The notes below the pieces were generated by a model, which did not search any database, was not told the DNA's origin, and saw nothing but the letters and a program-made list of their open reading frames with translations. Shown here one piece after another: positions 6,992 to 15,718 of a DNA stretch of 64,000 nt. The translations under genes were made by a program, and so were the position numbers. The DNA lies in assembly GCF_002979455.1 (NCBI RefSeq), contig NZ_PCOU01000025.1, positions 1-64,000 on the forward strand, written 5' to 3'. Numbering within the stretch: the first letter of the stretch is position 1; the number at the start of each line of letters is the position of its first letter. The stretch comes from Chryseobacterium sp. MYb7. Lineage in GTDB: Bacteria > Bacteroidota > Bacteroidia > Flavobacteriales > Weeksellaceae.

Positions 6992-8227
6992 ATGCTAAAA
7001 AAACTACTCTTTCTTCTATGTACTGGTTTTTCAGTATTATCTTTTTGTCAATCCGATGAGGTGCTATTTATTGGAAACAGTGTGACATATTTTAATGATA
7101 TGCCAGAAATTTTCAAAAATATAGCAGCTTCAAAAGGAAAAACCGTTTCAATAACAACGCATACTCCAGGAGGAACCGGATTTGTCAATCATGTAGACGA
7201 TCCTTCACTCTATCAAAAGATAAGATCTAAAAACTACAAATATGTTATTATGCAACCTGGTACTGCAGAATCTGCGGGTCATTCTTATCCTGTTTCGTTA
7301 ACAGCTGAGCGTGGCCGCAAGATCAGGGATTCTATTCGGAAATACAGCCCGTGCTCTAAAATATTTCTTTACGAAATCCCCTATGGAGTACCATCTGCCA
7401 ATGAATATAACACCTATTTTACTTTTCAGCAAAAAATAAAGGATTCCATAACTAAGATGTCCAATCTAATGCAGGTAGAAATAGTTCCTGCTGGAGAATC
7501 TGCAAGACAATATTATAATACCTCTCAGGATCTTGCTCTCCACGGATCTTATAATGACATTCATCCGGGGCCTAAAGGGAGCTATCTTGTGGCTGCATCA
7601 ATGTATTCAACTATATTTCAGGACCACGTATCTCCATCCACTTTTTATAATGGACTGCCACAGAATACTGCTGAAAACTTTCAAAACATTGCAGATCTTG
7701 TATTTTTTAACAATCCTGCTCAGTGGAACAGCAATCTATTTCATCTTTATGCTAATTTTACAGCAGCAATCAATGGAACGACTGTAAACTTTACCAATCA
7801 TTCTGCCAATTTTACTTCAATACTGTGGAATTTTGGAGATGGTACAACCGATACATCTTTACATCCGGTTCATCAGTATACTTCTTCAGGAAATTATACT
7901 GTTTCACTTACCGTTAATAAAAACTCCTGCTCAGAAACATTTACCCAAATAATTACTATCGGATCATTAGAAACTACAGATCTTAATGTACAGCCTGAAC
8001 TTACATTTTATCCTAATCCTGTTGCTGAAATTTGTTATATAAAAAGTAAAGAAAAAATAAAAACCATCATCCTTTATGATATGGCGCAAAGACAACTTGC
8101 AAATTGGAAAAACCTCCATGTTTATAACACCCAAATAGATTTTTTCGGCTATACCAAAGGGGCTTATATTATTAGTATTTTTTATGAAAGTAATGATAAG
8201 GAGAATATTAAGGTTCTGGTTAAATAA
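6992..8227 (+). CDS. Secreted SGNH/GDSL hydrolase with PKD domain and T9SS sorting tail
   Basis: A 411-residue exported esterase/lipase-fold protein. A signal peptide covers 1-19. Block I is FIGNS (26-30) with Ser30 as nucleophile, and block V DIHPG (189-193) supplies Asp189 and His191. A PKD domain follows (about 253-322, with WNFGDGTTD), then a type IX secretion C-terminal sorting domain from about 335 (FYPNPV at 339-344). The protein is predicted to cross the outer membrane by the T9SS and be released or anchored at the surface. The substrate is unknown; such enzymes often deacetylate polysaccharides. A hairpin lies 26 bp upstream. Confidence 0.88.
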   Translation: MLKKLLFLLCTGFSVLSFCQSDEVLFIGNSVTYFNDMPEIFKNIAASKGKTVSITTHTPGGTGFVNHVDDPSLYQKIRSKNYKYVIMQPGTAESAGHSYPVSLTAERGRKIRDSIRKYSPCSKIFLYEIPYGVPSANEYNTYFTFQQKIKDSITKMSNLMQVEIVPAGESARQYYNTSQDLALHGSYNDIHPGPKGSYLVAASMYSTIFQDHVSPSTFYNGLPQNTAENFQNIADLVFFNNPAQWNSNLFHLYANFTAAINGTTVNFTNHSANFTSILWNFGDGTTDTSLHPVHQYTSSGNYTVSLTVNKNSCSETFTQIITIGSLETTDLNVQPELTFYPNPVAEICYIKSKEKIKTIILYDMAQRQLANWKNLHVYNTQIDFFGYTKGAYIISIFYESNDKENIKVLVK

Positions 8228-8232
8228 CTAAA

Positions 8233-8262
8233 AAAGCAGAAACTTATGAAGGTTTCTGCTTT
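8233..8262 (+). terminator. Hairpin after the SGNH hydrolase gene
   Basis: AAAGCAGAAAC / GTTTCTGCTTT, 11-bp stem, short T-tail. Confidence 0.5.
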
Positions 8263-8325
8263 GTCCATATCAATAATTAGTAAAAAAACCAGGCTGCCTC
8301 ACAATAAAAACAGCCCGATAACATA

Positions 8326-8643
8326 CTAAATTAAAAATTGTTTTTTCCACTTGGCTACTGTATTTCTGCTCAGTTTATAATGCCTTGCCAATTCGGAATT
8401 ATTAAGTTTATTCTTTTTCTGATAATCCAAAATCTCCATAATAGATCTTTTATCATAAGAACGGTGCCTCTGATTAGCAGACTCAGTTTCCTGATTAGCT
8501 TTTGGGAAAATAATATCATTAATGGTAATAACATCTTTCACAGAAAAAGTTGTTTTAGACAATATCGTCTCACACTGTTTCTTTTTAGTAGGATGCTTTA
8601 ATAAAATATCTTCATATATTCTCTTATAATCAGGATTTTGCAT
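8326..8643 (-). CDS. Small protein with C-terminal transposase-like HTH
   Basis: A 105-residue protein from the ATG at 8643; a longer ORF to 8682 adds translated leader. The C-terminal third (IMEILDYQKKNKLNNSEL, then ARHYKLSRNTVAKWKKQFL) is a homeodomain-like HTH of the kind found at the N terminus of transposases and in stand-alone flavobacterial regulators. The N-terminal part (DYKRIYEDILLKHPTKKKQC) is helical and unassigned. No nuclease domain or inverted repeats surround it, so it is not a complete mobile element. A DNA-binding role is inferred. A second protein with the same C-terminal plan is at 11715. Confidence 0.6.
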   Translation of the reverse strand: MQNPDYKRIYEDILLKHPTKKKQCETILSKTTFSVKDVITINDIIFPKANQETESANQRHRSYDKRSIMEILDYQKKNKLNNSELARHYKLSRNTVAKWKKQFLI

Positions 8644-8682
8644 ATCTATTTTTTTAAATTTTAAAATTGAACAAAACTTCAT

Positions 8683-9359
8683 TTTGAACCTTTATCTTCC
8701 TCAACAAGTTTATATTGAGGTATTCCGGAAGTCAAAATCTTCATTCCCATATTCTGTTAAAATTGCTGTTAATATTGAATGTGTATATAACTTTATTTCC
8801 ACTTCTAATAGTTTCTCTTCTTCAAATAAAAACTGTAAAAATTCGGTTATCAATTGTATACGAAGAATGAGTAGACTTTGTTTCCAGATTAATTTCAATT
8901 ATCTAATTTTCCACTTTTAAAATTACAATATGAATAGAAAAACCATTCGTTTTGATGGACACTTTCTTCAATATAAAAACAGTCTTAGGCTGAATTGTAT
9001 GAGCTTCATTTGTAGATTTTTCGATAAATCTGTAAGCACATTTCTAAAATCTGGTTATAATACTTTCCAATTCATATTGTCTTTTTAAAATTCTGGTTCA
9101 AAGCTCTTGCTTTTTATAGTATTCTCCAAAAAAACAGATATGACTTGGATATGACTCCATCATACTCACGCTATTTTTGGGCAATATTCCTAATTTACAA
9201 GGTAATACATTTTGAGTGATCATGTTTTTATAAAACATCTTATACCTCATAGCATTTCCATAAATACAGGCAAACTCAAATCTTATAAAAAAACCAACAG
9301 GTATGACAGATTGAAATTTGCCGTACTTGTTGGTTTTGTTCATCAATTAGGATTGGAAA
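8683..9359. other. AT-rich gap with decayed coding stretches on the minus strand
   Basis: No intact gene. On the minus strand two short open stretches have coding-like composition: 8710-8898 (FEEEKLLEVEIKLYTHS then ILTEYGNEDFDF; no ATG) and about 8910-9088 (RFIEKSTNEAHTIQPK, interrupted by a TAG). They read towards the HTH gene at 8643 and look like debris of one or two genes. The 82-codon ORF at 9098-9346 (minus) has no supporting signals. Confidence 0.35.
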
Positions 9360-10781
9360 TCATATATTCTTCATCCATACATAAATATCCTCATCTGAAG
9401 GAATATTTAATCTTTTTCTCAACCTGTTTTTTCTGGTTTGTATAGATTGTGGCTGAACAAAAGTATATGTTGCAATATCTTTGGTTGAAAAGTTAAGAAA
9501 TAGCAGAGCGCAAAATTTTAATTCTGTGTTCAATAGTTGGGGCTCAATTTTTAATAATTTCGGAACAAATTCCGGATATACTTCCTGAAAACGGGCAAGA
9601 AATTCCACATCATTATTTTTTGCCAATTGTATAACTTCTTCAAAAACTACATTCAACTTTTGACTAAGCTCCTTAGTTTCAACTTCTTTCACATTCAGGA
9701 TCTTATTTCTGTTTCTTAATCTGTTATTGATAAAAAACACAATAATAACAGAAATAACAATTCCTGTAATGATAATATTGAGTAAAAAGTGATTTTCATC
9801 TTTCAGATTTTTTTGTTTTTCATCCACCATAAGATCTACAGTATCCTTCAGATTATCTTCCTCCAGCTTCTTTAGTGTACTATTAATACTATCCAGCTTA
9901 AGCTCAGACTTTTTTTCTTCATCCATCTGCCCTGTCCTATCATATGCTTTGGATATCAACTCATATAATTCTGATAGCTTTTTAAGATTCTTAGCCTTTG
10001 TAGCTAGTTCTATTGCCTTTTTATAATCTACAATAGCAGAATCATATTCTTTTCGCGAGTCATGAATTTGCCCCAAAAGTTTAAATATTGCAAACTCATT
10101 ATTACCTAATTGAACAGGTACATATTGGGCTTTTTTTACAAAAAAAACAGCAGAATCTATTTTATTTTGATTGAGCTTTGCTTCAGATAGAAGCAGCATT
10201 GCTGCCTTTAAACTTGTATTCATACCTGCATCCATTTTTTTGGATTGCTTCAGTTCATCAACAATTCTCTTTCCATAATAGGTAACAGAGTCATACTTCT
10301 TTTTCTCGATATAATTTCTTCCTACCTGTACCAGAATTATTCCCTTTATAGCATGTCTTGTAGAATCATTTTTTAAATCATTCGCCATCACAAGATTCTT
10401 TTTTAGCTTTTTCAGGGCTTCATCATACATTTTAATTCCCCTATAATTAATACTGTACAATATATTCATTGAAATTTCCTGATCCTCTGCATTTGCATTT
10501 TTAAACTCCGGCTCCATCATCTTTAAATAGTAATTGCTCTTATTATACTTGTACTGCATAGAAAAAGCGAGTGCCAAATTATAATATACAGATAATTTAC
10601 CTTCTGCATAATTAATACGTTTGGCATCATCAAGTATCGAAAGATTCAATGCAATCATAGCATCTGTCTGACCATCAATCAGTAAAGCATTAGACTTCTC
10701 CAGCCTCTTATCAATGGTTGCTGTCGTAATTTTAGACTGTGCCAACAGCAGTAATGGGAAAAACAAAAAAATAAATTTCAT
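9360..10781 (-). CDS. TPR-containing membrane regulator with LuxR-like HTH
   Basis: A 473-residue protein of a type common in Flavobacteriia. A signal peptide covers 1-15, several tetratricopeptide-like repeats about 25-290 (periplasmic), one membrane helix 332-352, a cytoplasmic coiled segment, and a C-terminal HTH at about 416-465 (ALLFLNFSTKDIATYTFVQP, then SIQTRKNRLRKRL). The layout resembles hybrid one-component regulators in which a periplasmic TPR domain senses an envelope signal. The signal and targets are unknown. It stands alone, followed by a decayed region and preceded by a gene-poor gap of 930 bp. Confidence 0.8.
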   Translation of the reverse strand: MKFIFLFFPLLLLAQSKITTATIDKRLEKSNALLIDGQTDAMIALNLSILDDAKRINYAEGKLSVYYNLALAFSMQYKYNKSNYYLKMMEPEFKNANAEDQEISMNILYSINYRGIKMYDEALKKLKKNLVMANDLKNDSTRHAIKGIILVQVGRNYIEKKKYDSVTYYGKRIVDELKQSKKMDAGMNTSLKAAMLLLSEAKLNQNKIDSAVFFVKKAQYVPVQLGNNEFAIFKLLGQIHDSRKEYDSAIVDYKKAIELATKAKNLKKLSELYELISKAYDRTGQMDEEKKSELKLDSINSTLKKLEEDNLKDTVDLMVDEKQKNLKDENHFLLNIIITGIVISVIIVFFINNRLRNRNKILNVKEVETKELSQKLNVVFEEVIQLAKNNDVEFLARFQEVYPEFVPKLLKIEPQLLNTELKFCALLFLNFSTKDIATYTFVQPQSIQTRKNRLRKRLNIPSDEDIYVWMKNI

Positions 10782-11488
10782 TATGTATTAAATATATAAC
10801 ATTTGCGTATCTAATAAGTATAAAAGTAAAAAAAAATCAAATTGATATTAAATAAAAAAATAAAGTTTTAAAAAAATACCCATAATAAAAAAAATATAAT
10901 ACTGATTAACATCTGAATGGAAATTTACACTCTTAATTCAGGGCAATGATAAAATATTTATAGGACAAAAATCTTACACACAGGCACTACAACCATATGA
11001 CATACATATGACATTGAAGATTTTTGATGTTTTTAGGCTATTTTTCAGGAACGCCACCTCATTATTATTCAAATTTTAAAAAAAACCTTTGTCATTTCCT
11101 AAATCAAGTATTACAAGTTATGATTCTCACTGCTGAACAATATGCTTCTTCTTATCAGCTAAACTAGCTTATAATACGAAATCGAACCCCTGTTTTTTCA
11201 GCATAGCCATTCCCCAATGGTCAGAAGATGAGAGTTGATTAATTACTATAAATACCACATAAATATGAATATTTCAAACACAATCAATTCTTTTAATTAA
11301 AAAAAAATAAAAACCTGATTATCAACTAGTTACAATTATGTCATAGATATGTAATACGTAGAATTTTGCACAACATGGAATTAGGTATGTAATATTGTAT
11401 CAATAAATCATATCCATTTGATTTCCAGCACATACAAATTATCGACTAACCAATCATTAAAAAACAAAGAATAAAAAATTCTATATCT

Positions 11489-11554
11489 ATGAAAAAATTA
11501 TTATTACCAATAGATTTTTTTAAATGCGAACTCACAAGTTGCTATTCATACTAG
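11489..11554 (+). CDS. Possible 21-residue peptide ORF
   Basis: ATG ORF reading MKKLLLPIDFFKCELTSCYS plus a final Tyr. A Lys-rich start, a hydrophobic run and two Cys five residues apart could suit a small peptide, but there is no clear ribosome binding site and no modification genes nearby. It may be chance in AT-rich DNA. Confidence 0.2.
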   Translation: MKKLLLPIDFFKCELTSCYSY

Positions 11555-11662
11555 AACTCGGCATAAGGCTTTACATGTCAAATGTATGCTTACTAAAATG
11601 CAGGTATTGGTATAGATTAATTAGCCTCAAACTATAAAACACAAATTATCAATATTTTCAAA

Positions 11663-11694
11663 AAGCATCTTTTGTCATATTGTAAAAGATGCTT
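11663..11694 (+). terminator. Strong hairpin before the 141-residue gene
   Basis: AAGCATCTTTT / AAAAGATGCTT, perfect 11-bp stem with a 10-nt loop, ending 20 bp before the ATG at 11715. The T-tail is poor, so it may be an attenuator or RNA-stability element in the leader rather than a plain terminator. Confidence 0.4.
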
Positions 11695-11714
11695 CTATTA
11701 AAATTATTTTCATT

Positions 11715-12140
11715 ATGCTTTTTAAAGATATCCATGTAGGTGAATTGATACAAAAACGAGTAGAGGAAACCGGTTTCTCTTCAGATAGAGTCATGAATTT
11801 TATGCAGTGTAGTCATGAAGAGCTCAGACAGATGTACAAAAGTAAGTCATTGGATACGGAGACTCTTCTTAAATGGAGTAAGCTGTTGTCTTATGATTTT
11901 TTCAGAATTTATTCCCAGCATCTTGTACTGTACTCTCCACCATCATCTTCAGAGTTTTATCAAAAGACGAAAGACGAAAGAAAAACACAGCTTCCGGAGT
12001 TCAGAAAAAATATCTATACTTTAGAAATGATTACATTCATTCTGAGCCTTTTAAAAGCTAATGAAAAAACAAAAAAAGAAATAATAGAAGAATACAGAAT
12101 TCCCAAAACCACTTTATACAAATGGATTAAAAAATACTGA
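11715..12140 (+). CDS. Small HTH protein, two-part, transposase-like C terminus
   Basis: A 141-residue protein. The N-terminal half (HVGELIQKRVEETGFSSDRV, then MQCSHEELRQMYKSKSLD) resembles an XRE-like helical domain; the C-terminal third (ETKKEI-like segment, IIEEYRIPKTTLYKWIKKY) is an HTH similar to transposase N-terminal domains, also seen in the protein at 8326. Both proteins end at this HTH, so they are probably regulators rather than transposases. A strong hairpin lies in the leader. Exact function unknown. Confidence 0.6.
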   Translation: MLFKDIHVGELIQKRVEETGFSSDRVMNFMQCSHEELRQMYKSKSLDTETLLKWSKLLSYDFFRIYSQHLVLYSPPSSSEFYQKTKDERKTQLPEFRKNIYTLEMITFILSLLKANEKTKKEIIEEYRIPKTTLYKWIKKY

Positions 12141-12376
12141 TCAAAAGCTATCTTTCCATACATTAAAAAATAGTAATGAGTTGCATATATTTTATTTCCC
12201 TCTACTAAATGTATGCTATCCTTTTCACATTTTTCATACGCTTACGATTCTATAAACACAAATGCAAAACAATTGATTTATTAAATGGATGATAAATAAA
12301 GGATTTGTTCTTTATATAGTACAAAACAATCACTAAATTTTATGTATAGATATTTTAGTAACACTTTTCTATTCTT

Positions 12377-12451
12377 ATCCCCAACTCTTTTTTATGAATT
12401 TGTCCCTCAAGTTCTCAAGTGAAATTGATTTTTTTTAGTTGGGGATTTTTT
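12377..12451 (+). terminator. Terminator-like hairpin with a 50-nt loop
   Basis: ATCCCCAACT (12377-12386) pairs perfectly with AGTTGGGGAT (12437-12446), followed by five T. The loop contains the direct repeat CTCAAGT-TCTCAAGT. The ATCCCCA stem resembles the short terminator at 16419-16445. Confidence 0.4.
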
Positions 12452-12466
12452 ACACTTTCTTACACA

Positions 12467-12491
12467 AAAAGCCTCTAATATAGGGGCTTTT
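12467..12491 (+). terminator. Small hairpin before tetR
   Basis: AAAAGCCTC / GGGGCTTTT with one wobble pair and a 7-nt loop; moderate T content. Confidence 0.4.
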
Positions 12492-12566
12492 ACATTATTA
12501 AAATTAATTTCAACCACCTAATTTTCACATATTTATAATCTACAATTCAAAAAAAGCAAATAAAAC

Positions 12567-12598
12567 TTTGTTTTTATGACCAATCGGTCATATATTTG
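12567..12598 (+). promoter_or_regulatory. tetR promoter with overlapping palindromic operator
   Basis: TTTG (12567-12570), 20 bp, TATATTTG (12591-12598). The palindrome TATGACC-AATC-GGTCATA (12575-12592) fills the spacer and overlaps the -7 box, as expected for autorepression. The same half-sites with spacer GATT occur at 13223-13240. Confidence 0.75.
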
Positions 12599-12618
12599 CA
12601 TCACTATTTAGCATTACC

Positions 12619-13206
12619 ATGGCAAAAGGAGAAGAGACCAGACAGTTCATTATAGAAAAAGCAGCCCCTATTTTTAATACGAAAGGGATTGCAGCTACTT
12701 CTATGAGTGACATTATGGAGGCTACCAGGTTGTCTAAAGGCAGTATGTATGTTCATTTTGAAAACAAAGAGGTTCTTGCATGTGCCGCTGTGGAACACAA
12801 TATGAAAATATTAAGTGAGAAACTCAAAAGAGCTTTGACACAATGCAAAACTTCGAAAGAACAATTATTCGCTTATATTGATTTCTTTAGTGATCCTAAT
12901 CATCCACCGGTTGCTGGCGGCTGTCCATTATTAAATTTTGGAACAGAAGCTGATGATATGAATCCTGTTGTAAAGGAAAAAGTAAACCGTGCCATTCAAC
13001 AAGGTCAGGAGTTACTTTCCGGCATCATTGAGAAAGGAATTTCCAATAAAGAATTCAGAGCAGACTGGAATCCGTCAGATTTTGCAACTGTTTTGTTTGC
13101 AATGCTTGAAGGAGGTCATCTGATGGCTAGAATGTCGGGTAATAATGATAAAATGATGGTTATCGGAGATAGTCTGAAAAAAATAATAGAGGAAAATAGC
13201 ATGTAA
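12619..13206 (+). CDS. TetR/AcrR family repressor of the adjacent SDR gene
   Basis: A 195-residue TetR-family protein. The N-terminal HTH is TSMSDIMEATRLSKGSMYVH at about 26-45; the C-terminal half is a ligand/dimerisation domain with the segment GGCPLLNFGTEADD typical of the QacR/YcdC-like TetR_C group that ends in MLEGGHLMARMSGN. Its own promoter is overlapped by a palindrome (12575-12592) and a second copy lies in front of the SDR gene at 13303, so it most likely represses itself and that gene. The inducer is unknown; context suggests a reactive aldehyde, ketone or electrophile. Confidence 0.85.
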   Translation: MAKGEETRQFIIEKAAPIFNTKGIAATSMSDIMEATRLSKGSMYVHFENKEVLACAAVEHNMKILSEKLKRALTQCKTSKEQLFAYIDFFSDPNHPPVAGGCPLLNFGTEADDMNPVVKEKVNRAIQQGQELLSGIIEKGISNKEFRADWNPSDFATVLFAMLEGGHLMARMSGNNDKMMVIGDSLKKIIEENSM

Positions 13207-13222
13207 TTTTTTTTACTTAAAA

Positions 13223-13240
13223 TATGACCGATTGGTCATA
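13223..13240 (+). promoter_or_regulatory. Second TetR operator, in front of the SDR gene
   Basis: TATGACC-GATT-GGTCATA, identical half-sites to 12575-12592, placed next to a -7-like TAAATTTT (13241-13248). The SDR start follows 60 bp later. Confidence 0.72.
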
Positions 13241-13302
13241 TAAATTTTAAAACAATATTTCATAAAAAGTATAATCATAACAATCAATTAAAAAAACAAA
13301 AC

Positions 13303-14109
13303 ATGTCAAAAACAGTTTTAATTACAGGTGCATCAAAAGGCTTTGGAAAAGCTTGGGCAGAAGCATTTTTAGCAAAAGGATACAAAGTAGCGGCAACAGC
13401 CAGAAATGTAGAAACCCTTAATGATTTAAAAGAAAAATATGGAAATTCTGTATTGACTTTAACTTTAGATGTCGATAAAAGAGAAGAATCTCTAGCGGTG
13501 GTTCAGAAAGTACATCAGCATTTTGGCCGCATTGATATCCTGATCAATAATGCGGGTTACGCTTTAACGGGTGCTATTGAAGAAACAAACGAACAGGAAG
13601 CCAGAGCACAGTTCGAAACAAATTTCTTTGGAACATTATGGCTTACACAGGCGGTACTTCCTATCATGAGGGATCAGAAAAGCGGTCATATCATTCAGGT
13701 TTCTTCAATTTTGGGACTAGCAACCTTACCTACTATGGGACTTTATAATGCTTCTAAGTTTGCATTGGAAGGTTTAAGCGAAACTTTAGCAACAGAAGTG
13801 AAAGAATTTGGTATTCATGTTACTTTGGTAGAGCCTAATGGTTATGCTTCCAATATCTGGCATACGGGAATCAATACTCAAAGCAATCCGGTTTATGATA
13901 GCGTTAAAAAGGCTTTCTCTGAATCTGAAACTTCTTTTGGAGAGGTAGAAGCTACTGTACCGGCGTTGATTAAATTGGCGGAAACTGAAAATCCTCCTTT
14001 ACGTTTATTACTTGGAAAGGTGGCTCTTCCGTTTGTAAAACACAATTACGAACAACGACTAAAACTTTGGGAAGAATGGAATGATGTATCCGTGGAAGCT
14101 CACGGATAG
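13303..14109 (+). CDS. SDR family NAD(P)-dependent oxidoreductase
   Basis: A 268-residue classical short-chain dehydrogenase. Cofactor motif TGASKGFG at 8-15, NNAG at 82-85, catalytic Ser134/Ser135, Tyr148 and Lys152 (LYNASK). The segment ETNFFGTLWLTQAVLP and the extended C terminus match the 'SDR family oxidoreductase' group that acts on alcohols, aldehydes or ketones; substrate not predictable. It lies 96 bp after the tetR stop with its own operator, and a strong terminator follows, so it forms a self-contained regulator-target pair. Confidence 0.88.
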   Translation: MSKTVLITGASKGFGKAWAEAFLAKGYKVAATARNVETLNDLKEKYGNSVLTLTLDVDKREESLAVVQKVHQHFGRIDILINNAGYALTGAIEETNEQEARAQFETNFFGTLWLTQAVLPIMRDQKSGHIIQVSSILGLATLPTMGLYNASKFALEGLSETLATEVKEFGIHVTLVEPNGYASNIWHTGINTQSNPVYDSVKKAFSESETSFGEVEATVPALIKLAETENPPLRLLLGKVALPFVKHNYEQRLKLWEEWNDVSVEAHG

Positions 14110-14133
14110 TTTTCCAAAATAATAGAGTCAAAA

Positions 14134-14172
14134 AATAAGCTCCGTCCTTCAAAGAACGGAGCTTATTTTTTT
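14134..14172 (+). terminator. Intrinsic terminator after the SDR gene
   Basis: AATAAGCTCCGT / ACGGAGCTTATT, perfect 12-bp stem, 10-nt loop, then T-run. Confidence 0.85.
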
Positions 14173-14387
14173 ATCTTTTTCCGAATCGGACAGCCGGCTT
14201 ACTTTCCCCAGTTTTTCTTTACCATCACACTCATTCTTATCTTATTTTTATGTTCACCATCTGTAATGTCTATTTCACTGCAAAATATGACTACTTGAAC
14301 AAATTACTCATTTACCAACCGTTTTCCAGAACCTAATTTTGTCTCATCAAAAAAGAAAAACAGAGTAAAACCTAAAACAATAAAGCA

Positions 14388-15686
14388 ATGAAAACAACAA
14401 TTTCAACCATCCTGTTTGCCGCAACTTTTATTCTAAGTACTCCGACAATTTTTAAAGCGCAAGCAAATAACACTCATACGACATCATCAGAATCTGACAC
14501 CAGTATCCGTCCTTTCCACATCAATATTCCTCAATCTCAGTTGGATGAACTTAAAAGACGTATCTCTGAAACTCGTTTTCCGGATAAAGAAACCGTAAAA
14601 GATGCTTCTCAGGGAATTCAATTGGCTCAGTTAAAAGAACTAATCTCCTATTGGGGCAATGGATATGACTGGAGAAAAGTAGAAACTCAACTGAATGCTC
14701 TTCCACAGTATGTAACAAAAATTGACGGTATTGATATTCAGTTTATACATGTTCGTTCAAAAGAATCCAACGCATTACCTGTGATCCTTACTCATGGTTG
14801 GCCGGGTTCTCCATTAGAGTTCATTAATGCCATAGATCCTCTGACAAATCCTGTAAAATATGGTGGGAAAGCAAGTGATGCCTTTGATGTAATTATACCA
14901 GCAATTCCGGGCTATGGCTTTTCAGAAATACCAACTGAACTGGGCTGGAACCCTGACCGCGTTGCCCGTGCCTGGGATGTACTGATGAAAAGGCTTGGTT
15001 ACAAGAAATATGTTTCTGAAGGCGGGGACCATGGTTCTGTGATTTCTGATGCTTTGGCAAAACAGGCTCCTTCAGGACTTCTGGGTATTCATTTAACGAT
15101 GCCGGCCACTATCCCAGCTGAGCTTGTAAAACCGATTAATGCAGGAGATCCTGCTCCATCCGGGTTGTCTGCTTCTGAAAAACAGGCTTATAATGCAATG
15201 AGTACGTTCTTTGGAAGAAATGCAGCTTATGGAGGAATGATGGTAACGCGTCCCCAGACGACAGGATACTTACTTTCGGATTCTCCAGGTGCCTTAGCTG
15301 CTTTCCTTTATGAGAAAATTGCTGAGTGGAGTGAAAGTGACCTTCATCCTGAAAATATAATTGGCCGTGATGCCATTCTTGATGATATTACCCTTTACTG
15401 GCTTACCAATACAGGAGCGTCTTCATCCCGTTTTTATTGGGAAAATAACAAGAACAATTTCAGCTCTGAAGCCCAGAAAACAAAAGAAATTAAAGTTCCT
15501 GTAGCTATTTCAGTATTTCCTCACGAGATCTATCAGGCTCCTGAAAGCTGGTCTAAGCAAGCCTACCCTACCTTATATTATTATCATAAAGCTCCGAAAG
15601 GGGGACACTTTGCGGCCTGGGAACAGCCACAAGTCTTTACGGAAGAACTTAGAGCCGCATTCAAGGATGTAAGAAAAAAGCTTTAA
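14388..15686 (+). CDS. Exported epoxide hydrolase-like alpha/beta hydrolase
   Basis: A 432-residue protein with a signal peptide (1-24) and the N-terminal EHN region of microsomal-type epoxide hydrolases (about 41-145: RPFHINIPQSQLDELKRRI). Oxyanion motif HGWPGS at 136-141, nucleophile Asp214 in GGDHGS (212-217), and the catalytic His407 in GGHFAAWEQP. An Asp nucleophile fits epoxide opening rather than esterolysis. Periplasmic location is predicted. The Ohr gene starts 32 bp downstream, so the two probably share a transcript and detoxify lipid epoxides and hydroperoxides (inference). A TAATTTTG box lies at 14334-14341. Confidence 0.85.
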   Translation: MKTTISTILFAATFILSTPTIFKAQANNTHTTSSESDTSIRPFHINIPQSQLDELKRRISETRFPDKETVKDASQGIQLAQLKELISYWGNGYDWRKVETQLNALPQYVTKIDGIDIQFIHVRSKESNALPVILTHGWPGSPLEFINAIDPLTNPVKYGGKASDAFDVIIPAIPGYGFSEIPTELGWNPDRVARAWDVLMKRLGYKKYVSEGGDHGSVISDALAKQAPSGLLGIHLTMPATIPAELVKPINAGDPAPSGLSASEKQAYNAMSTFFGRNAAYGGMMVTRPQTTGYLLSDSPGALAAFLYEKIAEWSESDLHPENIIGRDAILDDITLYWLTNTGASSSRFYWENNKNNFSSEAQKTKEIKVPVAISVFPHEIYQAPESWSKQAYPTLYYYHKAPKGGHFAAWEQPQVFTEELRAAFKDVRKKL

Positions 15687-15718
15687 CAAATATCATTTAA
15701 CCTAAATAATAAAAAATT

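Larger units (their letters stand above)
10782..11714. other. Gene-poor gap of about 930 bp
   Basis: Very AT-rich and without a convincing gene longer than 30 codons. It contains the partial direct repeat ATATGACAT near 10996-11010, a possible 21-codon peptide at 11489-11554 and a strong hairpin at 11663-11694 before the next gene. Confidence 0.5.
12141..12574. other. Gap with two hairpins, no gene seen
   Basis: AT-rich, no ORF of note. It holds a long-loop hairpin at 12377-12451 and a compact hairpin AAAAGCCTC/GGGGCTTTT at 12467-12491, then the tetR promoter. Confidence 0.5.

Noticed and set aside
9098..9346. 82-codon minus-strand ORF starting 13 bp after the TPR-LuxR gene
   Set aside because: No ribosome binding site, odd composition with scattered Cys and Met; region around it is decayed.
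10984..11012. Direct repeat ATATGACATAC-ATATGACAT as possible regulatory or phage site
   Set aside because: Only two imperfect copies in AT-rich DNA, no matching site near a promoter.
8326..12140. Insertion sequence suggested by two transposase-like HTH proteins
   Set aside because: No catalytic DDE domain, no terminal inverted repeats and no target duplication; the proteins end at the HTH.
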